This document shows positions 35,778-44,014 of a stretch of DNA of 64,000 bases, one piece after another. The DNA comes from Kitasatospora sp. NBC_00374. GTDB lineage: Bacteria; Actinomycetota; Actinomycetes; Streptomycetales; Streptomycetaceae. How positions within the stretch are numbered: position 1 is the stretch's first letter; each line of letters starts with the position of its first letter. The position numbers and the translations under genes are program-made. The stretch spans positions 310,001 through 374,000 of the forward strand of contig NZ_CP107964.1 in assembly GCF_041434935.1 (NCBI RefSeq), in the 5' to 3' direction. Below the pieces are notes generated by a model, which was not told the origin of the DNA, did no database searches, and saw only the letters and a program-made list of their open reading frames with translations.

Positions 35778-36964
35778 CAGCGGGCCGCCGCCCAGAGCAG
35801 GTCCGGGGTCTTGCCGGTGCGCGGGTTGGCGCTCAGGGCGTCGGCGCGGCTGATCCGGAACTCCTCGTCGTCGCCGCGCAGCGCGAAGCCGAGGTCGATC
35901 TGCGAGGCGAGCAGGTGGGCGCGGACGCTCTCGTCGGTGACGGCGGTGTCGGCGACGACCCTGACCTCCATCTGCTCGGCGATCCCGGCGGCGCCGGTGA
36001 GGACGATCTGGGCGGCGTGCACGCCCGGCAGCTCCTTGGCGATCTGTACCAGCTGCTGCGGGCTGACCAGGGTGCCGGCGAACTTGACCAGGGAGCTTTC
36101 CCGGCCGGCGATCCGCAGGGTGTCGCCGGGGCGCCCGCAGCGGCAGGCGACGGGTTCCGCGCGGTCGCCGATCCGGTAGCGGATGACGGGGGCGACCGCG
36201 CCCGGGTGCAGGGTGGTCACCAGGACGGCCCCGTCGACCAGTTCGACGTGCTGGTAGGGCAGCAGGTGGAAGGTGTCGGTCGGGCAGTCGGGCCCGTTGT
36301 GACCGATCACCCAGGTCTCGGTGGAGCCGTAGTTGCCCCACAGGCCGAAGCCCGGGGCGACGCGGTCGCGCAGTTCGGGCAGGTGCGGGTCGCAGGGCTC
36401 GCCGAACCAGATGCCGGCCCGCACGGTGGAGGCGAAGCGGTGGCCGGTCCGCTCGCAGTACCGCAGGATCCGCAGCAGCTGTGAGGGTGTTCCGGCGACG
36501 GCCGTGGTGCCGTGCCGGGCGAGGAAGTCCAGCCACTGGCCGAGCTCCTCGTCCGCGATGTAGCCGAGGCCTATCACGTCGGCGCCGGCCAGTTCGGCGA
36601 GCCGGTTGTAGCAGTAGTGCGCGGACCAGAGCCGGCCGGGGCTGGCGAGGTTGGCGAGGACGTCGCTCGGGCCGAGCGGCTGCCAGTGCCGGGTGAGCTC
36701 ACCGAGGTGCATCTCGGTGGGGATCCAGGCGAGCTTGGGTTCGGCGGTGCTTCCGCCGCTGGTGAACAGGTAGGCGGAGGCGGGGCGGGGGCGCTCGCCG
36801 GCGGCCTGTTCGGCGGCGGCGGTGACGTCCTCTCGGGTCATCTCGGGCAGCGCGGTGACGTCGAAGTCGCCGGTCAGGTCGAGCGCGCGGTACTTGTCGG
36901 CGAAGTGCGGGAACCTGGTGGCCGCGCGGGCCAGGGTGCGCAGGGCGGCGTCGGGGTCGTTCAT
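35777..36964 (-). CDS. PaaK-like adenylate-forming ligase, copy 2
   Basis: A 395-residue protein of the phenylacetate-CoA ligase branch of adenylate-forming enzymes. Visible: the P-loop LFTSGGSTAEPK, the A5 motif GLWGNYGSTETWVIG, TYRIGDRA-type segment IRYRIGDRA, GRESSLVKFAGTLVSP and a C-terminal NPRTGKTPDLL with the A10 lysine. It probably adenylates an aromatic or short acid and loads it on CoA or the ACP encoded next to it. ATGA overlap with the upstream gene. Confidence 0.85.
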   Translation of the reverse strand: MNDPDAALRTLARAATRFPHFADKYRALDLTGDFDVTALPEMTREDVTAAAEQAAGERPRPASAYLFTSGGSTAEPKLAWIPTEMHLGELTRHWQPLGPSDVLANLASPGRLWSAHYCYNRLAELAGADVIGLGYIADEELGQWLDFLARHGTTAVAGTPSQLLRILRYCERTGHRFASTVRAGIWFGEPCDPHLPELRDRVAPGFGLWGNYGSTETWVIGHNGPDCPTDTFHLLPYQHVELVDGAVLVTTLHPGAVAPVIRYRIGDRAEPVACRCGRPGDTLRIAGRESSLVKFAGTLVSPQQLVQIAKELPGVHAAQIVLTGAAGIAEQMEVRVVADTAVTDESVRAHLLASQIDLGFALRGDDEEFRISRADALSANPRTGKTPDLLWAAAR

Positions 36965-37911
36965 CGGACCTCCCGGGTGGGTGGGGCGGGCGCGGGGAGC
37001 GGGTGCAGCGCGCGGGGCTGTTCGGCGGCGGGCAGCGCGCGGACGGCCGCGGCGAGGTCGGCCAGCAGCCGGGGGTCGTCGGTGGCGGCGTGCACCGAGA
37101 ACCACTCGCCGCGCAGCGGGTCCGGTTCGGCCCGGCAGCTGACGGCGACGCCGGGGACCGCCTCGGCGAGCCGGTCGGCGAGCCGGTCGAGGTCGACCCG
37201 GACACCGTTGACCTTGACCAGCCGGCCTGCCCGGCCGTGCCAGCGGAAGGTCCGCTCGTCGAGTTCGGTGACCAGGTCGCCGGTGGCGGTGGCGGCCGGG
37301 GCGGGCTCGCCGGGGCGGCGGGCCAGCCGGGGGCTCGCGACCCGCAGCGGCCGGACGCCGTCCGGACGCGGCGGCTCGGGCGCGAACCGGGTGTCCTCGG
37401 CGAGCGTCCACTCCCCCGCGCCGCCGGTGCGGCTCGCGATCAGTCCGGTCTCGGTGGAGCCGAACAGTTCGACCAGCCTGGCCCGTTCGCCGAGCGCGGC
37501 GACCAGCTCCCGGGCGCCGGCCGGCAGCACGGCGCTGCTGTGCACCAGCACGATCCGCTCGGCGCCGGCCAGTTCCGGCAGGCACCGGGCGAGGACGGCG
37601 AACGCGGCGGGCACCGCCGCGACCAGCGGGCGGCGCCAGCGGGCCACGGTCCGGGCCAGTGGCGCGGTCAGCCCGGCCTGCAGGCAGGGCACCTCCAGCA
37701 TCCGGGGGACGACCAGGCTCATCAGGTGCCCGTACAGGTGCCGGGGCGGCGCGTAGGAGAGCACCCCGTCGACGCCGTCGTCGGCACAGAGTCCGATCAG
37801 CAGGCGCGCCTCGGCGTGGAGCTGGGCCGGCTCCCGCAGCCACTGCTGCGGCGGTCCGGTCGAGCCGGAGGTGGCGAAGGCGATCGGGGCGGTCTGCTCG
37901 CGGAACGTCAC
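36961..37911 (-). CDS. Truncated adenylate-forming protein (316 aa)
   Basis: A GTG-started 316-residue AMP-binding protein. It begins right at the P-loop (ATSGSTGPPQQW at residues 13-24), has LFGSTETGLIA and the hinge-like GRAGRLVKVNGVRVD, but lacks the roughly 100-150 residues normally before the P-loop. At the end, where A10 PxTxxGK is expected, it has APAPPTREVR without the lysine. The overlaps at both ends (GTGA, ATGA) argue that it is intact and not a broken gene. It may use a partner's domain, or only bind or transfer acyl groups. Confidence 0.78.
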   Translation of the reverse strand: MTFREQTAPIAFATSGSTGPPQQWLREPAQLHAEARLLIGLCADDGVDGVLSYAPPRHLYGHLMSLVVPRMLEVPCLQAGLTAPLARTVARWRRPLVAAVPAAFAVLARCLPELAGAERIVLVHSSAVLPAGARELVAALGERARLVELFGSTETGLIASRTGGAGEWTLAEDTRFAPEPPRPDGVRPLRVASPRLARRPGEPAPAATATGDLVTELDERTFRWHGRAGRLVKVNGVRVDLDRLADRLAEAVPGVAVSCRAEPDPLRGEWFSVHAATDDPRLLADLAAAVRALPAAEQPRALHPLPAPAPPTREVR

Positions 37912-38210
37912 GACAGCAGGCCGAGGACGGCCGCGTCGCGCCGCTTGCGGTCGACCAGGGCGGCGATGGCGGCGACGCTGAAGAAGGTGGAGCGAAGGTC
38001 GTCGACGACCAGGTCGACCGAGACGCCGAACTCCTTCTCGACCAGGCCGACGGCGTCCAGCACGCCGAGGCTGTCGTAGCGCTCGGGGACGATCTCGGCG
38101 AGCGAGACCTCGTCGTCGGCGGCCGCCAGCGGGTGGCCCAGCAGCGCGGCGAGCGCCTCCCGAAGGCTGTCGCGCAGGGGGACGGCGTCGGTGGCCGGGG
38201 TGGCGTTCAC
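37908..38210 (-). CDS. Acyl carrier protein
   Basis: A 100-residue carrier protein (GTG 38210, GTGA overlap with the upstream gene). The phosphopantetheine site is ERYDSLGVLD with Ser47; the following helix (AVGLVEKEFGVSV) is the usual acidic recognition helix. It would carry the acyl or aminoacyl group activated by one of the three adenylate-forming proteins. No PKS or NRPS modules are nearby, so it is a free-standing carrier. Confidence 0.88.
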   Translation of the reverse strand: MNATPATDAVPLRDSLREALAALLGHPLAAADDEVSLAEIVPERYDSLGVLDAVGLVEKEFGVSVDLVVDDLRSTFFSVAAIAALVDRKRRDAAVLGLLS

Positions 38211-38605
38211 AGGGTCTCCTCGGAGGGCTCGGCCCAGGCGGTGCCCGGGGTGAAGTGGTCGGCCGGATCGGTCGGTTCGAACGAGACGAAGATCCGGTCG
38301 ACGGGGATGCGGGTGCCGAGCGCGGCCCGGACCGCGAGGGCGTAGCGTCGGCGGAAGGCGGCGTCGCGCTCGTGCGACACCACGCAGGTGACGATGGCGA
38401 AGAGGTTGGTGGCGAGGTCGTCGCCGGGGGCGCCGCCGAGCGGGAACGGACCGCTGAACACCCGGTGGCCGGGCAGGTCGGCGAAGCGGGTCAGCACGTG
38501 GTTGAGGTCGGCGCCCTCCTGGCGCCACCAGAAACTCAGCCGCTTGGCGACCTCCCGCTCGAACAGCGGATCGGACAGCGGGGTCTCGACCTTGGTGGTC
38601 GGCAC
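38207..38605 (-). CDS. Tautomerase-like small protein
   Basis: A 132-residue protein, GTG 38605 after an excellent GAGGAGG. After Met removal it would begin with Pro (MPTTKVET), as tautomerases of the 4-oxalocrotonate/MIF superfamily do, and the C-terminal RIFVSFEPTDPADHF resembles the beta-strand-loop segment of that fold. The middle (FSGPFPLGGAPGDDLATNLF) is unfamiliar. I am unsure: it could be an unrelated cluster-specific protein. It lies in the operon between the toroid protein and the ACP. Confidence 0.5.
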   Translation of the reverse strand: MPTTKVETPLSDPLFEREVAKRLSFWWRQEGADLNHVLTRFADLPGHRVFSGPFPLGGAPGDDLATNLFAIVTCVVSHERDAAFRRRYALAVRAALGTRIPVDRIFVSFEPTDPADHFTPGTAWAEPSEETL

Positions 38606-38624
38606 GGGGAACTCCTCCTCGGGG

Positions 38625-40367
38625 TCAGAGATTCAGCCGCAGCAGGCGCGAGGGCGCGGCGTCGCTGGCGGCAAGCGCGGCGAGCTGCTCACCGAGGCAC
38701 CCCGCCAGCAGGCCGGCCGGCTGCCGGCTCAGCGGGCTCCAGGCGAAGCCCGAGCCGACCCGCACCTTCGCCAGGAACCGGCGCAGCCCGTCCAGGTCGA
38801 CCGGCAGGCCCAGCGTCCGCTGGGTGAGTACGGCCTGATAGGTCGACAGCAGATCGGGCAGGCCGCGGGGGCTCGGGCCGAAGCCGCCGAGCGGTCCGGA
38901 CCGCTGGGCCAGGCCGGCGCCGAGTTCCCGGGCGGGGCCGCCCTCGCCCAGCAGGTCGAGGACCCGGGCGGCCTGGGCGGTGGCGGCCAGGGCGGGTTCG
39001 GCGCCGGGTACCGGGCCGTAGCCGTCCTGGTGGCGGCAGTTCGCCAGGAAGCGCAGGACCGCGGGGACGTCGGTCCAGTCGGCGGGGTCGAGTCCGGCGG
39101 CGGCCAGCGCCTCGACGGCGCTCACCGTGGAGACGAGGTCGGAGCCGCGGCCGAGCCAGTACCCGAAGCCGCCGTCGGTGTTCTGCAGGCCGCGTATCCA
39201 ACGGCCGAGCCGTCCGGTGTCCAGGCTCTCCCCGACGGCGGCCAGCGCCTCCACCGCCCAGAGCGTGCAGCGCACCTCGGCGCCCCGGCCCGGCATGTAC
39301 ATCACGCCGTCCTCGTACGGCAGGTGGGCACCGCGCAGCCAGCGCACCGTGCTCTCGGGGGAGGCCGGGCCGGCAGCGGGCCGCAGTGCGGCGAGGATGG
39401 TGACGGCCGCGGTGGCCAGGCTGTCGCCGGCCCGGCCGGGCTCGGTGTAGGTGAACCCGGACTCGGGCAGCTGACAGCCGCGGACCTGGTCGGCGATGGT
39501 CGCCCGGTCGGCCGGGCCGATCGGGTCGCCGAGCGTCTGGAGGGCGCCGACCACGCTGAACGCGGACCACACGTCGGCCCGCCCGTACCCGGCCCAGCGT
39601 TCGTAGCCGCCGCCGGGCAGCCGCCGGTCGGCCAGCCAGCGGCGCAGCGCGTCCGGCTCCCGGGGGCCGGTGCCGAGCGCGTCCAGGGCCCGGACCGCGC
39701 GGAACGCCGCCCAGGCGCACGGGTGCGAGGTCGGCGAGAACCGGAAGCCGCCGGTGGTGTCCTGCTGGTCCCGGAGCCAGCCGGAGAGCGCCTGCGCATG
39801 CCAGGGCACCGGTGCGGCCCCGGCGGCCGCCCGCCAGGCGAGCGCGCCGTAGTAGCCGGCCCGGACGTCCGGGGTGCGGCTGCCGGGGCTCCAGCCGAGT
39901 CCGCCGTCGGCGTGCTGGGCGGCGGCGAGCCAGCCGCCGAGCGCCTCGACCTCGGGCACCGGACGCCCGAGCACCTCGCGCTGCACCCGCGTCGCGTAGT
40001 AGACGGCCCAGATGTCGGCGCCCTGGCCGGGCGTCATGGCGAAGCCGCCGTCGGCGGTTCGGGTGTCGGCCAGCCAGCCGGCCAGCCGGTCGGGGTCGGG
40101 CACCGGGTGGCCGAGGTCGCCGAGGGCCTGGGCGCAGTAGTAGGTCGCCCAGACGTCCGAGGGCAGGCCGCGCTGCCAGGCGAAGCCGCCGTCGGCGTTC
40201 TGCCGGGAGCGCAGGAAGGCGATGACGTCCTCGGGCCGGGCGGGCTTCTTGCCGAGCCAGTGCAGGGTACGCACGGCGGCATAGCTGCACCACAGGTCGG
40301 CCTCGCCCTGCCGGGCGCCCCCGTCGGCGAGCAGCGTCGTCGGGCTCATCTGGCCCATCGGGCTCAT
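38625..40367 (-). CDS. Alpha/alpha-toroid protein with prenyltransferase/squalene-cyclase-like repeats
   Basis: A 580-residue protein starting at ATG 40367 (ATGA overlap). It is built of about ten or eleven repeats of some 50 residues of the form Q(N/D)xDGGFxW...DxWxxYYxxxAL (e.g. QNADGGFAWQRGLPSDVW, RTADGGFAMTPGQGADIW, QNTDGGFGYWLGRGSDLV). This is the PFTB/QW repeat of protein prenyltransferase beta subunits and triterpene cyclases. No DxDD motif of class II cyclases is seen. Function is open: terpene-like cyclase, prenyltransferase, or a binding scaffold. No isoprenoid precursor gene lies in the operon. Confidence 0.75.
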   Translation of the reverse strand: MSPMGQMSPTTLLADGGARQGEADLWCSYAAVRTLHWLGKKPARPEDVIAFLRSRQNADGGFAWQRGLPSDVWATYYCAQALGDLGHPVPDPDRLAGWLADTRTADGGFAMTPGQGADIWAVYYATRVQREVLGRPVPEVEALGGWLAAAQHADGGLGWSPGSRTPDVRAGYYGALAWRAAAGAAPVPWHAQALSGWLRDQQDTTGGFRFSPTSHPCAWAAFRAVRALDALGTGPREPDALRRWLADRRLPGGGYERWAGYGRADVWSAFSVVGALQTLGDPIGPADRATIADQVRGCQLPESGFTYTEPGRAGDSLATAAVTILAALRPAAGPASPESTVRWLRGAHLPYEDGVMYMPGRGAEVRCTLWAVEALAAVGESLDTGRLGRWIRGLQNTDGGFGYWLGRGSDLVSTVSAVEALAAAGLDPADWTDVPAVLRFLANCRHQDGYGPVPGAEPALAATAQAARVLDLLGEGGPARELGAGLAQRSGPLGGFGPSPRGLPDLLSTYQAVLTQRTLGLPVDLDGLRRFLAKVRVGSGFAWSPLSRQPAGLLAGCLGEQLAALAASDAAPSRLLRLNL

Positions 40368-41677
40368 CGGGCGACCATCACGTTGGTGCGCTTCCAGTTC
40401 TTCTGGCTGCCGCCCGCCTTGGTGACGGCGGGCAGCTGGCTGACCACCAACACGTCGTCCCAGTGGATGCCGGTGCCGGCGAAGCGCTCGCGGGCGTCCG
40501 CGGCCAGTAGGTCGTCGCTCTCCTCGACGTCCACGTCCCGCTCCAGGACGAGCCGGACGGCCGGCTCCTGCACCTGGATCAGGTACCCGGTGACCCGGTG
40601 GTCCTGGTAGACGATCGAGCCGATCAGGCGCTCGTCGACGACCGTGCCGCCGATCTCCACCCGGTCGGACCGGCGGCCGTGGATGTGCACGGTCGGCAGC
40701 GCCAGGCCGCACGGGCAGGGCTCGGCCGCGATGTCGGCGACGTCGCCGGTGGCGAGCCGCAGCAGCGGGCGGGCGAAGTTGTTCAGCGGGGTGTCGACCA
40801 GTTCGCCGGTGGCGCCGGGCTCGGCGGGCACCAGCTTGTCACCGTCCCTCAGTTCGAGGATGTGCCCGTGCGGGAGCAGGTGCAGCCGGTCGCGTTCGCA
40901 GGTCGCGGCGATGGTGCCGGTCTCGGTGCTGCCGTAGGAGGCGTCGAACACGTCGGCCTGCCAGTCGGCGGCCAGCTTGGCGCGCTGGGCCGGCAGCGAG
41001 ACCTCGCCGAGCAGCATCACGGTCCGTACCCGGGCCCGGGCGTCGGCCAGCGCGCCGCGGCTCTTGAGCACCCGGGTCCACTGGGTGAGCACACCGGGGG
41101 CGGCGAAGACCACTTCCGGGCGGTAGCCGGCGAACAGCCGCTCCAGCCGGTCGAAGTCGCACATCCCGGTGGTGAACGGGTAGCAGCGCAGCGCGGCATG
41201 CCCGAGGTACTCGCAGACCCCGGCGACGAAGTCGGCGACGGGGACGATGTCCGAGGGCAGCAGCACCGCGACCCGGCGCGGGTCGGCGCCCAGCGCCCGG
41301 CGCCACAGCGGTGCGACGCCGACCACGTTGTGGATCACGTCCTCGGCGAGCCGGGGGGTGGGGGTCGGGATGCCGGAGGAGCCGGAGCTCTCGTAGTACT
41401 TGACGACCCGTTCGAGGCCGGGCCGCTCGAAGTCGGTCGGGCCGGCCTTCAGCCGGTCCTTGGCGGTCGGCTCGACCGCGTCCAGGTCCCGGGCGGCGAC
41501 CCCGGGCGCGTCCCGGTAGTAGGGAGCCTCGGCGGCCCGGTCCCAGAGCAGGGCCAGCTTCTCCCGCTGCACCTCGCGGACCAACTCCGGCGCGAACCCC
41601 GCGGCCTCCAGGGCCTCGAGGCGGCCGTGCGCCTCGGCGAAGGCCGCACCGGCGGCGGGGTCGTTGAACAGCATCAT
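40364..41677 (-). CDS. PaaK-like adenylate-forming ligase, copy 1
   Basis: A 437-residue PaaK-family protein. Motifs: YYESSGSSGIPTPTPR (P-loop), DASYGSTETGTIAATC (A5), LRLATGDVADIAAEPCPC, IHGRRSDRVEIGGTVV (A8) and a Lys-rich end GGSQKNWKRTN. ATG 41677 (first of a tandem ATG pair) overlaps the KamA-type gene's stop. It sits second in the operon, so it might activate the KamA product, a beta-amino acid (inference). Confidence 0.85.
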   Translation of the reverse strand: MMLFNDPAAGAAFAEAHGRLEALEAAGFAPELVREVQREKLALLWDRAAEAPYYRDAPGVAARDLDAVEPTAKDRLKAGPTDFERPGLERVVKYYESSGSSGIPTPTPRLAEDVIHNVVGVAPLWRRALGADPRRVAVLLPSDIVPVADFVAGVCEYLGHAALRCYPFTTGMCDFDRLERLFAGYRPEVVFAAPGVLTQWTRVLKSRGALADARARVRTVMLLGEVSLPAQRAKLAADWQADVFDASYGSTETGTIAATCERDRLHLLPHGHILELRDGDKLVPAEPGATGELVDTPLNNFARPLLRLATGDVADIAAEPCPCGLALPTVHIHGRRSDRVEIGGTVVDERLIGSIVYQDHRVTGYLIQVQEPAVRLVLERDVDVEESDDLLAADARERFAGTGIHWDDVLVVSQLPAVTKAGGSQKNWKRTNVMVAR

Positions 41678-43068
41678 CGGCTGCGCTCCAATACCGACAG
41701 GGCCGGGGCGAACTGGCGGCGCCAGTGCTCCCGGCCGGACTCCGGGAGGCTGTGCATCGGGTCGTGGTACTCGTGGAGCCGCTCCAGCGCCTGCGGGTCG
41801 TCCGTGTCCAGCAGGGTCAGGAAGTGCTTGCCCCAGTACGAGATCCCGAGTTCGCGGTCGTAGCGCGCGACCTGGTGCACCCACCGCTTGCCGGCGTACG
41901 GCACGTCGCACACCAGCCGGGGCGTGGCGAAGCCCGGCAGGTAGCCCATGATGGCGTCCTGGAGCCGCTGCGCCTCGGCGAGCGAGGTCCGCCAGTGCTC
42001 GCTGTTGGGGATGATGTCGCAGAGGTAGAAGTAGTACGGGGTGATGCCGCCGCCGTCGAGGAGCGCGAAGCACAGGTCGAGCAGGGCGTGCGTGCTGTCG
42101 TTGACGCCGCGCAGCAGGACGCCCTGGTTGCGGACGTCGCGCACGCCGGCCTCCAGCATCGCCCGGGCCGCCTCCTGGACCGAGGCGGTCACCTGCTGGG
42201 CGGCGTTGGCGTGGGTGTGCACGGCGATGCTGACGCCCCGGCTGAAGGCGAGCGCGGCGACCCGGGCCATCCCTGCCCGGACCTCGTCGGCCAGCCAGTG
42301 CTGCGGCAGGCCGACCAGTGCCTTGGTGGCGATCCGAATGTCGCGGATGTTCTCGATGTCGAGCAGCCGCAGCAGGAAGGCCTCCAGCCGGGGCCAGGGC
42401 AGGTTGGCGGTGTCGCCGCCGGAGACCACCACGTCGCGCACCGCGGGGGTGGCTCGCAGGTACTCGACGATCCGGTCGAGACGGTCACCGGGCTTGAGCG
42501 CGAAGCGGTACTTGGGCGTGGCGGGCGTGGCCGGGCCGACCAGGTCCATCCGGGTGCAGTGCCCGCAGTACTGGGGGCAGGTGGCGACCACCTCGGCCAG
42601 CACCTTGGTCGGGTAGCGGTGGGTCAGGCCTTCGGCCACCCACATGTCGGCCTCGTGCAGCGAGTCCCGGCTGGCCACCGGGTGGCTGGGCCAGTCGGGG
42701 TCACGGTCCGAGGCGGCCGGCAGCATGTACCGGCGCACCGGGTCCGCGTACAGGGCGTCGGCGGTGGGAGGGCCCTGCGGGCTCATGGTGTTGATCACGT
42801 GGGGGGGCAGCAGCAGCGACATGGTCGCGAACTGCTCCTGGTCGCGGGCGACGTCCTCGAAGAACGTCTCCCCCGCGACCGCCCCGAGCACCTCCCGCAG
42901 CTGCCGCACGTTCTTCACGCAGTGCGCTCGCTGCCACTGCGGGTCGCGCCACTCTTCGGCGGTGACCCGGCTCCATGGCGGGAACCGCCGCCAGTCCGGC
43001 TCGATCAGCTCTCTGCGCCGGTACTCGTAGAGCACGGTGGATGTCCCGGCAGGGGTCGTCGTCGTCAC
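41674..43068 (-). CDS. KamA-family radical SAM aminomutase, first gene of the operon
   Basis: A 464-residue PLP/[4Fe-4S] radical SAM enzyme of the lysine 2,3-aminomutase family. The cluster motif is C164-PQY-C168-GH-C171. The glycine-rich SAM loop is VVSGGDTANLPW. Counterparts of the substrate-binding Asp residues of lysine aminomutase occur in YLCDIIPNSEHWRT and LVCDVPYAGKRW, the latter also with a Lys that could be the PLP Schiff base. It should make a beta-amino acid; lysine is plausible, not proven. I choose GTG 43068 (GAGG 10 nt upstream); longer starts would read through the 11-bp repeats and give no family sequence. Confidence 0.85.
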   Translation of the reverse strand: MTTTTPAGTSTVLYEYRRRELIEPDWRRFPPWSRVTAEEWRDPQWQRAHCVKNVRQLREVLGAVAGETFFEDVARDQEQFATMSLLLPPHVINTMSPQGPPTADALYADPVRRYMLPAASDRDPDWPSHPVASRDSLHEADMWVAEGLTHRYPTKVLAEVVATCPQYCGHCTRMDLVGPATPATPKYRFALKPGDRLDRIVEYLRATPAVRDVVVSGGDTANLPWPRLEAFLLRLLDIENIRDIRIATKALVGLPQHWLADEVRAGMARVAALAFSRGVSIAVHTHANAAQQVTASVQEAARAMLEAGVRDVRNQGVLLRGVNDSTHALLDLCFALLDGGGITPYYFYLCDIIPNSEHWRTSLAEAQRLQDAIMGYLPGFATPRLVCDVPYAGKRWVHQVARYDRELGISYWGKHFLTLLDTDDPQALERLHEYHDPMHSLPESGREHWRRQFAPALSVLERSR

Positions 43069-43091
43069 GGCGCCCAGCCTCAAGCGTTCGA

Positions 43092-43179
43092 ACATCCGTC
43101 CTGCATCGCCGCCGCATCCGCGGTGCATCCCCGCTGCATTCCTGCTGCATTCCCGGTGCATTCCTGCCGCATCGACGCC
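43092..43179 (-). promoter_or_regulatory. Eight tandem 11-bp direct repeats in front of the operon (SARP-type site)
   Basis: Seven contiguous 11-bp units beginning GCAT on the plus strand (starts 43103, 43114, 43125, 43136, 43147, 43158, 43169) plus an eighth with ACAT (43092). On the coding strand each ends RATGC, for example GGCAGGAATGC and AGCGGGGATGC. The array lies 24-111 bp upstream of the GTG at 43068. SARP regulators bind 7-bp direct repeats with 4-bp spacers, i.e. an 11-bp period; this fits the AfsR-like protein of 23070-26225. Confidence 0.65.
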
Positions 43180-43331
43180 GGAAGGCCCGAGGTGGGGCGG
43201 CTACGGCCGGCGCGACATCGGCGTACGCGGCGAGGCGCATCCGGGGCCGGCCCGGCCGGCCGCCGCGCTGTCCGCCGCCGTGCCGGGCGTACGGTCCGTG
43301 CCGCCGGTCGGGGCGCCTTCGGGTGCGGACC

Positions 43332-43976
43332 TCAGGACAGCGCGAGGTCCGGGACCGCGGCCGGCTCCGGGGTGGGCGCCCCGTCCGCCCGGGGGTGGGG
43401 CCGCAGCAGGGCGAAGGCGGAGTCCAGGCAGGCCCCGGTGCGGGCCGGATCCGGGTCGACCTTGCGCATGATCTGAAGCCCCTGGACCAGCGTCACCAGC
43501 AGGTGCGCGGCCTCGGCCGGGCTGACCGTGGGCGACAGCTCACCGCTCGACCTGGCCCGGTCGAGTTGGGCGGCGAACGTCTGCTCGGCCCTGCGCAGGC
43601 TGCGCTGTGCCAGCTCGGCGACCTCGCGGTCGTTCGGCAGGAGCTCGGCGATGCTGTTGACGCTGAAGCATCCCGAGCCGCTGCAGAACGAGTCGGTCTG
43701 CAGCAGCCGCTCGAACAGTTGCCGCAGCTGCGCAAGCGCGGGGCCGCGGTCGTCGAAGGACGAGGCGAGGAGGTCGTCCTGGCGGCCGAGGTAGCGGCCG
43801 AGGGCCAGGAGGAACAGGCGGTGCTTGTCACCGAACGCCGCGTAGATCGAACCGCGGCCCAGCCCCAGGTCCTCCACCAGGTCGTTCATGGTGGTGGCCT
43901 CGTAGCCCTTGCGCCAGAACAGGAGCATCGCCCGGTCCAGGATCGCCTCTTCGTCGAACGTGCGCGGTCGTCCCAT
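43332..43976 (-). CDS. TetR-family repressor
   Basis: A 214-residue regulator with the TetR N-terminus GRPRTFDEEAILDRAMLLFW and the HTH core TMNDLVEDLGLGRGSIYAAF. The C-terminal ligand domain contains CSGSGCFSVNSIAELLP. It is divergent from the DsbA/oxidoreductase pair, and a 21-bp inverted repeat fills the gap: typical autoregulation plus repression of the pair, possibly relieved by a thiol- or quinone-type ligand (inference). Start ATG 43976; its RBS is weak. Confidence 0.9.
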   Translation of the reverse strand: MGRPRTFDEEAILDRAMLLFWRKGYEATTMNDLVEDLGLGRGSIYAAFGDKHRLFLLALGRYLGRQDDLLASSFDDRGPALAQLRQLFERLLQTDSFCSGSGCFSVNSIAELLPNDREVAELAQRSLRRAEQTFAAQLDRARSSGELSPTVSPAEAAHLLVTLVQGLQIMRKVDPDPARTGACLDSAFALLRPHPRADGAPTPEPAAVPDLALS

Positions 43977-44014
43977 GGAGCCAACGCTACCCAACGCGGG
44001 CGCCGGAGGCAGCA

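Noticed and set aside
43069..43161. N-terminal extension of the KamA-type protein from upstream start codons
   Set aside because: It would translate the 11-bp repeats into a Met/Arg/Cys/Gly string with no family similarity; GTG 43068 has a proper ribosome site.
43092..43179. Considered as a CRISPR-like or iteron array
   Set aside because: Units are 11 bp without spacers, so not CRISPR. No replication gene is nearby, so not iterons. Position and period fit SARP sites better.
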